From assembly GCA_964464965.1 (NCBI GenBank), contig CAYXHM010000003.1, positions 186,001-250,000 of the forward strand: a stretch of DNA of 64,000 nucleotides. The letters run 5' to 3'. The translations under genes were made by a program, and so were the position numbers. The notes under the pieces are model-generated. The model did no database searches. It worked only from the letters and a program-made list of their open reading frames with translations, and had not been told where the DNA came from. Each line of letters starts with the position of its first letter. The first letter of the stretch is position 1. The stretch is from UBA5543 sp964464965. GTDB lineage: Bacteria > Bacteroidota > Bacteroidia > Chitinophagales > Chitinophagaceae. Positions 50,817-58,982 of this stretch are shown one piece after another.

Positions 50817-52241
50817 GTGAGGAAGGGCATCCTGAAGTCATTTTTTTCATCCGGGTTACAAGCTGTTGCAGTACAGGTATTAGGTGTACTCTTTATAGCT
50901 ATAGTGGCCAAAGTGCTACCGAAGGAAGAATTTGGAATAATACAGACCGCTAACGCCACTGCCATGTTTATTACTACATTAATAGGCTTTGGAATGGAGC
51001 AGGTTGTGGTAAGACGCATTGCAGCTTCTTCAAGTTCTGATTGGGCAGCTGCCGCGTTCCTTTTCCATAACTTTATCGGTTCGGTAATAGCAATGTCAAT
51101 TACTATATTGCTGGCTTATATATTTAATAACCCTGAAGATGTCTTGTATTACCTGCCGTTGTTTTTTGCAGCACAGGCGGTTATATTTCTGGTAACGCCG
51201 TTAAAACAGTTTTTGAACGCCAAACATATATTTACACCTTATGGAGTAATTGCAGTAGTGAGCAATATTACTAAGATAATATTAGCTATTGTATTGATTA
51301 GCAGTCAATTATTGAATATTATTAATTCCGGATTCGTTTTGCTTTTTTGTGCAGTATTAGAGCTAATATCATTATTGATATATGTACGTACAAAAACAAA
51401 CTTTAAACTTTCGTTCAAATTTAAGGCTTATAAAAAATTGCTTAAAGAGTCAATGCCACAATACCTGTCCTCTATATTTGATTCCAGCCTGTCCAGGTTA
51501 GATATCATTTTACTTGGGTTGATTGGTACTTCATTTGCCGCAACGGCCGATTATGGCATAGCTTATAGAGCTTATGAAGTTGCTCGTTTGCCTATTGTAA
51601 TTATTGCACCTATCATTCTTAATATTTTTGCCCGTGCATTGTCAAACGGTAATAAGATAAATGATACAACTAAGAATGAGATAACACAGTTGTATAGAAT
51701 AGAGATGTTTATGGCTATGCTTATACCGCTTATTCTTAATATACTATGGTCGCCTGTGCTGAATATATTTTTTAATGACAAATACGGGTCTTCAAACTCC
51801 GTTGAATTCTTGTTGTTATCTATATGCATCCCGCTTCATTTTTTTATAAACCTTATGTGGACCATCAGCTTCTCTGCCAGGAAATATAAAAAAATAGCCA
51901 CTGTTACCATGCTCTCTGCTGTAGTAAACCTATTGCTGAATGTGTTACTTATTAAATATTATGGAGGGGTAGGGGCAGCTATGGCATACCTGCTCACTAC
52001 GCTTTTGCAGGCAACTTTATATTATTCTATGGTAAGGCGAAATCTTATGGCCATATCATTACTCCCTTTTATCAGGTTTTTTATAATAGTAGCCATATCA
52101 TATAGCGCAACTTATTTCATTCCCATGCATTTTACCCTCAGGCTTATAACTGCTATTATAATTTATGTAGGAATAAGTTTTGGTTGCGGGCAGATAAAGC
52201 TGTCTGATATTAAAAACCTGAAAGCGCAATTGAGAAAATGA
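50817..52241 (+). CDS. Polysaccharide flippase (Wzx, MOP superfamily)
   Basis: The protein has 474 aa and about 12-14 membrane segments in the MOP pattern. It starts with GTG (MRKGILKSFFSSGLQAVAVQVLGVLF), the common Wzx-type opening. It would flip lipid-linked oligosaccharide to the periplasm. It overlaps the following glycosyltransferase gene by four bases (ATGA), so this is one operon. AT-rich relative to neighbours outside the locus. Confidence 0.9.
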   Translation: MRKGILKSFFSSGLQAVAVQVLGVLFIAIVAKVLPKEEFGIIQTANATAMFITTLIGFGMEQVVVRRIAASSSSDWAAAAFLFHNFIGSVIAMSITILLAYIFNNPEDVLYYLPLFFAAQAVIFLVTPLKQFLNAKHIFTPYGVIAVVSNITKIILAIVLISSQLLNIINSGFVLLFCAVLELISLLIYVRTKTNFKLSFKFKAYKKLLKESMPQYLSSIFDSSLSRLDIILLGLIGTSFAATADYGIAYRAYEVARLPIVIIAPIILNIFARALSNGNKINDTTKNEITQLYRIEMFMAMLIPLILNILWSPVLNIFFNDKYGSSNSVEFLLLSICIPLHFFINLMWTISFSARKYKKIATVTMLSAVVNLLLNVLLIKYYGGVGAAMAYLLTTLLQATLYYSMVRRNLMAISLLPFIRFFIIVAISYSATYFIPMHFTLRLITAIIIYVGISFGCGQIKLSDIKNLKAQLRK

Positions 52242-53449
52242 ATATACTGTTATTGTGTGATGAATATCCGCCCGGCCGCCATGGTGGCATAGGCACTGCA
52301 GTACAACTACAGGCAAGGACAATGGCTGCCAAGGGACATAATGTAATAGTTGCAGGCTTTTATCATCCGGGTTATGGTGGCGAAGATGAATTTACAGATC
52401 AAGGTGTAAAAGTATTCCGGTTCAGAAGAATGCTATCTTCTTCTATTTTCGGAACTAACGATGCGTTGGCTGGAAGGGTTATATCACGCATGGTTACAAT
52501 GTTGGGTATCTCAAGTATTGATGTTAAAATCAGCCTGAAAAGATATGGGTTGTTTCTGAATGAACTGATTGAATGTTTTGAGATTGACATTGTTGAAATG
52601 CCAGACTATAACGATTATATCAGGTTTTGCAAATCAGAAGTATGGTTTCCCGAGCTAAATGCTCCTGTTGTAGTAAAGCTGCATGGGAGCATGACATATT
52701 TTAACGAGGAAGCAGGTTTACCGACACCCAAGTATATTAGAAGAGTTGAGGAAGCGATACTTGCTCATTCTGATGCAGTGGCAAGCGTAAGCCGTTATAC
52801 TGCTGACAAAACAGCACAATACCTTAGCTATAATAAGTCTATTACAGTTTTGTACAATGGTATACAAGTACCGGCAACAGAGGTAGTACCCGAAAAGGTA
52901 AAAGGTCTGGTAGTATTTACAGGGAGCCTTGTTGAAAAAAAGGGAATATATCAATTGATAAAAGCCTGGCGAGCTGTATCGGAAAAGCTACCAGGTGCCA
53001 GGTTACATGTTTACGGTAAAGGTCCTGTTCAGAAAATTGCCTCTTTATTGCCTGAATCAATGCGCCAAACGGTATCATTTAAAGGCCATGTAGATCGGCG
53101 GGAACTTTTTTCAGAATTATCATCTGCAGAGGTTGCGGTTTTTCCTTCCTACGCAGAGTGTTTTGCACTGGCTCCTATGGAGGCAATGGTGTGTGGTACT
53201 GCTGTAGTGTACACATGGCGCAGCTCGGGCCCGGAATTAATACAACACGGTAATACGGGTATGCTGATAGAGCCGGATAATGTTGCAGAAATATCTGATG
53301 CTTTGATAACTTTACTTACTGATGAAAGTCTTTGTAACACACTGGCAGGTAATGGAAAAGCCTGGGTTGAAAAGATGTTTAATATTGATTCAATAGTAGA
53401 TGAACATATTATTTTTTACAAAAAAGTTGTTGCGCAAGCCACCAGGTAA
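52238..53449 (+). CDS. Glycosyltransferase family 4 (first)
   Basis: The protein has 403 aa with the GT-B fold. The N-terminal domain begins MNILLLCDEYPPGRHGGIGTAV, and the C-terminal donor-site motif is VAVFPSYAECFALAPMEAMVCG, with the ExxxxxxxE signature. It adds a sugar to the lipid-linked polysaccharide precursor, with retention. Acceptor and donor are unknown. It overlaps the flippase gene and precedes the membrane polymerase-like gene by 12 bases. Confidence 0.9.
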   Translation: MNILLLCDEYPPGRHGGIGTAVQLQARTMAAKGHNVIVAGFYHPGYGGEDEFTDQGVKVFRFRRMLSSSIFGTNDALAGRVISRMVTMLGISSIDVKISLKRYGLFLNELIECFEIDIVEMPDYNDYIRFCKSEVWFPELNAPVVVKLHGSMTYFNEEAGLPTPKYIRRVEEAILAHSDAVASVSRYTADKTAQYLSYNKSITVLYNGIQVPATEVVPEKVKGLVVFTGSLVEKKGIYQLIKAWRAVSEKLPGARLHVYGKGPVQKIASLLPESMRQTVSFKGHVDRRELFSELSSAEVAVFPSYAECFALAPMEAMVCGTAVVYTWRSSGPELIQHGNTGMLIEPDNVAEISDALITLLTDESLCNTLAGNGKAWVEKMFNIDSIVDEHIIFYKKVVAQATR

Positions 53450-53461
53450 TACCAGGAAGAT

Positions 53462-55024
53462 ATGAAGGAAGGTAATGGAAAAATGTATGCACATGGTACC
53501 GATTGGACATATTTGGTATTCCTTTTTCTTATTACCAATCAGGCAATATTGAGCCTGAAAATACTTGGCATAATATTTATTTTTATTTTAAGACCAAACT
53601 TTAAGTTTGGCATAGCTGAAGGGAGGATTCCCAAATTCTATCTATATATTCTTGGCCTGTCGGTATTTAGCATATTATTTCATGTACGCGACTTTTCATA
53701 CAATTATATAGCTGCATTTTTTGTAGGGAACCTTTTTTGGCTTTTTGGGTTGCTTGCATTTCATCAAACAAGGATAAGCCTGGATAAATATGGGCCAGCT
53801 GGCATGTATAGGCTATTGAAAGCGTTTTCCTTAATTAACCTGGGCCTCAGCCTTTATCAATTGATAAACATTATGCTGATAACAGGCCACCTCAACCCAT
53901 ATACAAATTTGGATTTCCCATATGGCATGTCAACAGGAGATAATGTGTATGGCTTTTTTATGGAAAACTCTTACTATAATATGATGGTAAGCGCTATCCT
54001 GGCAGTGTATTTTACCTACAAACGCAATGTTATATATTCACTGGTTTCCATTACTACACTGATACTTGTTTTTGGAAATTTCGGAACCCTTATGTTTATC
54101 GGTGTATTGGCCGCAATGTTGCTGGCCGGTATATTAACAAAACTAACTAAAGCAAAGCCCGGTAGTATTCTACATAATATTTCGCCTTTAGGCAACTACG
54201 GTGTTTATATACCTTTTTACGCAGCATATATATGCTTATTTTTTGTTTTACTTTCTCCTGAAAATATGGAATACGTATCTAAAAAGATACAATCAAAGGT
54301 GTTTTCTGTTGACGGCAGTCCTAATAATTATAGAAACATTATAAATAGTAACAATAAGCCTAGGCCAGAACCATTTGACCGCTATACTATGCAGCAGGAT
54401 ATAATCGTAAAGGATAGTTTATCCTATTCATTATCATCACAATCTTCTGTTTTAGGCACCCAATCGTCACCTGTTGATGCGCGCATCAAAATGAGTAATG
54501 ACTATATTTATAAATTACAGGGGAAGGCATTGTCAATCAAAGAAACATCGCAATTTCTCAAATCCTCTACAGGGAATTTACTATTTGGTGCAGGCACAGC
54601 ACGTTTTTCATCTTTAACGGCCCAGAAAATGGGTGGATTCGATTCCAGCAGGATATTTATGAATGTGTTGCCAAGATTTACATCGCCTGATTATGCGCAG
54701 AACCATAAACTGTTGGTACAAGCAAGGTACGATGCGGCAAATGAATTTCGCTCAAATGCCAACTGGCCTGATTCTGTATATAATCAAATATTAGGTGAGT
54801 ATGGCCTTATCGGGGCATTTCTGTTTATCGTGTATTATCTGTGGTACTTTGTAAAGCGTATGAAATATTATACCTATACCTTCTGGATATTTGCCATGAT
54901 GATACCATTTGCATCGCTATCTTATATGTTTGAAGCGTTGAGTATTGTCATAATATTTGAGTTGCTGGCAATTACTAATATTGAAGAGACAAAACAAAAT
55001 AAACACGATGTCGTTGCAGTATAA
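53462..55024 (+). CDS. Polysaccharide polymerase-like (Wzy) membrane protein
   Basis: The protein has 520 aa with about 10 membrane segments and a large hydrophilic loop (about residues 265-445; ENMEYVSKK to QILGEYGLIG), in the place of the catalytic loop of Wzy/WaaL enzymes. A Wzy/polymerase role is inferred from topology and context. The second such protein in the locus; one is probably the polymerase and the other a ligase. Overlaps the next gene by 17 bases. Confidence 0.75.
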   Translation: MKEGNGKMYAHGTDWTYLVFLFLITNQAILSLKILGIIFIFILRPNFKFGIAEGRIPKFYLYILGLSVFSILFHVRDFSYNYIAAFFVGNLFWLFGLLAFHQTRISLDKYGPAGMYRLLKAFSLINLGLSLYQLINIMLITGHLNPYTNLDFPYGMSTGDNVYGFFMENSYYNMMVSAILAVYFTYKRNVIYSLVSITTLILVFGNFGTLMFIGVLAAMLLAGILTKLTKAKPGSILHNISPLGNYGVYIPFYAAYICLFFVLLSPENMEYVSKKIQSKVFSVDGSPNNYRNIINSNNKPRPEPFDRYTMQQDIIVKDSLSYSLSSQSSVLGTQSSPVDARIKMSNDYIYKLQGKALSIKETSQFLKSSTGNLLFGAGTARFSSLTAQKMGGFDSSRIFMNVLPRFTSPDYAQNHKLLVQARYDAANEFRSNANWPDSVYNQILGEYGLIGAFLFIVYYLWYFVKRMKYYTYTFWIFAMMIPFASLSYMFEALSIVIIFELLAITNIEETKQNKHDVVAV

Positions 55025-55961
55025 CCTTACCGTCCTGTTGCCCGCTTACAATGCAGGCCCTTACCTTAGGGAGGCTATAGATAGTATTTTGGCACAAACC
55101 TATCATGATTTTGAATTCCTGATTATTAACGACGGTTCTAAAGACGATACTAAAGCTATTATAGACTCCTATAAGGATAACCGTATCAAGGTAATACACC
55201 AGGAAAATAAGGGCTTGATAACAACTTTGAATGAAGGCATAAAAATGGCAACAGGCGATATTATAGCACGTATGGATGCCGATGATGTATGCCTGCCAGA
55301 CAGGTTGCAACTACAAATGGATTTTCTGGAAGAAAACCCGGATTATGTAATGGTGGGCTGTGAAGCGGAAATCATGGATAAAGATGGCAATTACCTCATG
55401 CCACTTAACCCCATAGGATATACTCATGAAGAGATAGTTGCTGCAATAAATAAAAAGGTCCCATTTATACATCCATGCGTAACATTCAGGAAAGAAGCTG
55501 TTATACAGGCGGGGCTATATCCAAAGAATGCCCTTGATTTTGAAGACCACCTTTTATGGAAAAAATTACTTGAGGTAGGTAAAGTATGCAACTTGCGCAC
55601 GGTATTGCTGAAGGTGCGCTTTAACCCCGAATCTGTGACTATAGATGAACGTTGGCGAGGAAAGGAATTTATTGACATCAGGACACGCTCTATAAAAAAC
55701 GGCGTTGTAAATGATGCGGATGTTGTAAGGTTAAAGGAGCTAATGAAGGCTCAGAACTTCAGGGAATACAGGCAGGCCTCATACTATTCCATGATAGCCA
55801 AGAAATACCTGTGGAATAACCCGAACAGCAAACAGGCACGGCAAAACCTGAAGCAGGCCATGCATTACTATCCGGGCAATAAGATGTTATATGTTCTGTT
55901 CTTGTTTTCTTATTTACCGGCCTCAATTCGCAAAAGCGTTTACCGGATGCTGAAAAAATAG
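55008..55961 (+). CDS. Glycosyltransferase family 2
   Basis: The protein has 317 aa with the GT-A fold. It begins YNLTVLLPAYNAGPYLREAI, has INDGSKDDT and ARMDADDVCLPDRL (DxD-type nucleotide-sugar motif). I start at ATG 55008; a longer frame from a TTG at 54957 lies within the previous gene. It overlaps that gene by 17 bases. Likely adds a sugar to the repeat unit; the donor is unknown. Confidence 0.92.
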   Translation: MSLQYNLTVLLPAYNAGPYLREAIDSILAQTYHDFEFLIINDGSKDDTKAIIDSYKDNRIKVIHQENKGLITTLNEGIKMATGDIIARMDADDVCLPDRLQLQMDFLEENPDYVMVGCEAEIMDKDGNYLMPLNPIGYTHEEIVAAINKKVPFIHPCVTFRKEAVIQAGLYPKNALDFEDHLLWKKLLEVGKVCNLRTVLLKVRFNPESVTIDERWRGKEFIDIRTRSIKNGVVNDADVVRLKELMKAQNFREYRQASYYSMIAKKYLWNNPNSKQARQNLKQAMHYYPGNKMLYVLFLFSYLPASIRKSVYRMLKK

Positions 55962-55971
55962 GCTGGTTAAC

Positions 55972-55979
55972 TACTTTTG
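55972..55979 (+). promoter_or_regulatory. Internal promoter -7 box TACTTTTG in the polysaccharide operon
   Basis: The box ends eight bases before ATG 55988 and would give a nearly leaderless mRNA for the last two glycosyltransferases. Confidence 0.5.
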
Positions 55980-55987
55980 CACTACAA

Positions 55988-57067
55988 ATGAAAGTTGCAT
56001 TTATTTCAAGGGCTACCTTATACACATCTCCCGGCGGTGATACCAAACAACTGGACCTGACTGCGCAAAATTTGCGTACTATGGGGGTAGAGGTGGATGT
56101 ATACCTGGCTTTTGAAAAGATTGATTATGGTAAATACGACCTGCTGCATTTTTTTAATATCATCCGCCCTGGCGATACTATAAAACATATTAAACAGTCA
56201 GGCAAGCCCTACGTTGTTTCTACCATCTTTGTAGAATATGGTACTGTAAAACAGCATATTGGCACAGCTCAAAAAATACTAAGCAGCCTGTTTGGCGAAG
56301 ACGGGCTTGAATATATTAAAGCACTGGCCCGCGCCGTAAAGAATGGTGAAAAAATAGTAAGTAAAGAATATATCCTGAAGGGGCATAAGGCCTCAATAAA
56401 ATATGTGGCTGAAAATGCAGCCATGCTTTTGCCAAATTCTGAAAGTGAATATCGCCGTTTGGCTGCTAAATACGGAATCGCAAAACCTTACCGGGTTGTT
56501 CCTAACGGCATCAATACAGACTGTGCTGCCAAGGAATATCCGTTTAGTGAAAAATACAAAGGTGCTATCCTCTGCATGGGCAGGATAGAAGCACGTAAAA
56601 ATCAATTGGCATTGGTCAGGGCGCTGAATAATACTTCATACAGGCTGTATATACATGGTAAGCCGTCGCCCAATGCTATGGCATACTATGAACAATGCAA
56701 AGCTGAAGCCGCTCCTAACATACATATTGAAGGGCACCTTGACGATGAAGAACTGTTTACTGCCTATAGTAATGCCAAAGTGCATGTGCTGCCCAGCTAT
56801 TTTGAAACAACAGGCTTATCATCGTTGGAAGCTGCTGTAATGGGTTGCAATATTGTTGTAACGGACAAAGGCGATACCCGGGACTATTTTAAAGATGATG
56901 CATGGTATTGTGACCCCGATAGCACCACGTCAATAAAAGAAGCAATAGATAAAGCGTATAGTGCGCCATACGATGAAGGCTTTCGCCAACGGATATTAAG
57001 GGATTATACATGGCAGCGGGCTGCAGAAGAAACTTTGGCGGCATATAAACAAGTATTGAAAGTTTAG
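55988..57067 (+). CDS. Glycosyltransferase family 4 (second)
   Basis: The protein has 359 aa, GT-B fold. The N-terminus VAFISRATLYTSPGGDTKQL is the acceptor domain; the C-terminal domain has CMGRIEARKNQLALVRAL and HVLPSYFETTGLSSLEAAVMGC with the ExxxxxxxE-type motif. Acts in the polysaccharide repeat unit. Has its own promoter box just before the start, 26 bases after the GT2 gene stop. Confidence 0.9.
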   Translation: MKVAFISRATLYTSPGGDTKQLDLTAQNLRTMGVEVDVYLAFEKIDYGKYDLLHFFNIIRPGDTIKHIKQSGKPYVVSTIFVEYGTVKQHIGTAQKILSSLFGEDGLEYIKALARAVKNGEKIVSKEYILKGHKASIKYVAENAAMLLPNSESEYRRLAAKYGIAKPYRVVPNGINTDCAAKEYPFSEKYKGAILCMGRIEARKNQLALVRALNNTSYRLYIHGKPSPNAMAYYEQCKAEAAPNIHIEGHLDDEELFTAYSNAKVHVLPSYFETTGLSSLEAAVMGCNIVVTDKGDTRDYFKDDAWYCDPDSTTSIKEAIDKAYSAPYDEGFRQRILRDYTWQRAAEETLAAYKQVLKV

Positions 57068-57096
57068 CGTTCTTTGCAAAATAGCACTGTACAGGA

Positions 57097-58197
57097 ATGA
57101 GAAGTATCAGGATAGGTATATTAGGAACGCGGGGCATACCCAACAGGTATGGCGGCTTTGAGCAATGTGCAGAGTACCTGGCTGCAGGGCTGGTGAACAA
57201 GGGGCATAAAGTATGGGTGTACAACTCTCACGACCACGAGTACAAAGAAGATACATGGAATGGGGTCAATATAATTCACTGTTACGATCCTGAAAAGAAA
57301 ATAGGCACAGCAGGGCAATTTATTTACGACCTGAATTGCATTAACGACGCCCGGAAAAGAAGGTTTGATGTACTGTTGCAACTGGGATATACCAGTAATA
57401 GTATATGGTATAAACGTTGGCCAAAAAACTGCAGTAATGTGGTGAACATGGATGGCCTGGAATGGAAGCGCAGTAAATACAGCAAACAGATACAGAAGTT
57501 CCTGAAACATGCAGAACGCTGGGCTGCGATACATGCAGATGTACTCGTGGCAGATTCACCGGGCATACAACAGTACCTGGATGAAGAGTACAAAAAACAA
57601 TCTCACTTTATAGCGTACGGAGCAGATATCTTTAATAATCCTTTTGAGCCGCTGCTGGAGAAGTATGATGTACGCCGGTATGATTACAATATGCTGATGG
57701 CGCGCATGGAGCCTGAAAATAATATTGAGATGATACTGAAAGCCCATGTGCTGAGCGGCACAGGGCGACCACTATTGGTAATAGGCAAAACAGAAAACAA
57801 ATTTGGCCAGTACCTTGTGGATACTTACGGGCAAAAGCCGGGTATCCGTTTCCTGGGCGGTATCTACGATATAAATATCATCAACAACCTTCGCTACTTT
57901 TCTCATTTATATTTCCACGGACATTCGGTAGGTGGTACCAATCCATCATTGCTGGAAGCCATGGGCTGTAATTGCCTGATTGCTGCTAATGATAATCTGT
58001 TTAATCGCGGGGTGCTTACAGAAGACGCATTTTATTTCGCTGATGTAGAGCAACTGATAGACATCATCAGGACTGTAACGTCTAAACAGCAATACAGTAA
58101 ATACATGGATAATAACCACAGAAAAATACGCGACCAATATAACTGGCCGCGTATTGTAGATGAGTATGAAAAAGTATTGTTAGACGCTGCGAAATAG
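57097..58197 (+). CDS. DUF1972-containing glycosyltransferase (rhamnosyltransferase-like)
   Basis: The protein has 366 aa. It opens with GILGTRGIPNRYGGFEQCAEYLA, the DUF1972 signature at the N-terminus of GT4-type glycosyltransferases of surface polysaccharide loci. A GT-B C-terminal domain follows (MLMARMEPENNIEMILKA, VGGTNPSLLEAMGCN). Donor unknown, often rhamnose. It is the last gene of the plus-strand run and converges on the hydratase gene three bases away. Confidence 0.9.
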   Translation: MRSIRIGILGTRGIPNRYGGFEQCAEYLAAGLVNKGHKVWVYNSHDHEYKEDTWNGVNIIHCYDPEKKIGTAGQFIYDLNCINDARKRRFDVLLQLGYTSNSIWYKRWPKNCSNVVNMDGLEWKRSKYSKQIQKFLKHAERWAAIHADVLVADSPGIQQYLDEEYKKQSHFIAYGADIFNNPFEPLLEKYDVRRYDYNMLMARMEPENNIEMILKAHVLSGTGRPLLVIGKTENKFGQYLVDTYGQKPGIRFLGGIYDINIINNLRYFSHLYFHGHSVGGTNPSLLEAMGCNCLIAANDNLFNRGVLTEDAFYFADVEQLIDIIRTVTSKQQYSKYMDNNHRKIRDQYNWPRIVDEYEKVLLDAAK

Positions 58198-58200
58198 CAA

Positions 58201-58965
58201 TTACGCTTTAGCCTTGAATTTATTGATAGCATTGCGTGTGAAATCGCTTAACACCAGCCTGCCGCTGATACCCGCACGTTCAGTAAGCAATACATCCCAA
58301 TTGTCGGTGCCCTGCCAATACACTTTTTTTAATTCTGCCATAGCATCAGGGCTGCTATTGGCAAGTTTTTGTACCAGCACATCTATTCCTTCGTCCATAT
58401 CTTCTGTACTTGAATAGACCTCCGCATATAAACCATGATCGCGTGCCCATTCTGCACTGCGCCATTCTGTAGCATCTATAGCCAATATTGAAAATGCGGA
58501 TAATCCCATTTTGCGTTCTACTGCCGGCCCAACTACAAAAGGACCAATGCCTACTGCAAGCTCACTTAGTTTTACTGAGGCATGTTCATTTGCCATAGCA
58601 TAATCTACAGATGCAGCCAGGCCTACACCACCACCTACTGCTTTACCATGTATGCGGCCAATGATAAATTTGGGGCATTTGCGCATTGCGTTTATCACTT
58701 TGGCAAACCCGCTGAAAAAATTAAGCCCCGTTTCCGCGTCTTGTATAGCTATAAGTTCATCAAAAGAAGCACCCGCACAAAAAGCCCTTTCACCGGCGCT
58801 TTTCAATATGATGACTTTGGCTTCGGTATTATTACCGGCTTCCGTAATTGTATTGGCCAACTGGTCGAGTATAGCACCCGGCAAAGAATTACTGGCTGGG
58901 TGATAAAACTCTATGGTAGCTATACCATTTTCTATAATACTGTTTACATATGCTTGCTCGGACAT
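58201..58965 (-). CDS. Enoyl-CoA hydratase/isomerase family protein
   Basis: The protein has 254 aa with the crotonase fold. The oxyanion holes are in RAFCAGASFDE and IHGKAVGGGVGLAASVDYAMAN. The catalytic Glu positions of mitochondrial hydratase are not both recognisable, so it may be a hydratase or isomerase. It lies 17 bases after paaZ and probably acts in the same aromatic-acid (phenylacetyl-CoA) or fatty-acid beta-oxidation route. Confidence 0.88.
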   Translation of the reverse strand: MSEQAYVNSIIENGIATIEFYHPASNSLPGAILDQLANTITEAGNNTEAKVIILKSAGERAFCAGASFDELIAIQDAETGLNFFSGFAKVINAMRKCPKFIIGRIHGKAVGGGVGLAASVDYAMANEHASVKLSELAVGIGPFVVGPAVERKMGLSAFSILAIDATEWRSAEWARDHGLYAEVYSSTEDMDEGIDVLVQKLANSSPDAMAELKKVYWQGTDNWDVLLTERAGISGRLVLSDFTRNAINKFKAKA

Positions 58966-58982
58966 CGTGCGTATTTTTGTTA

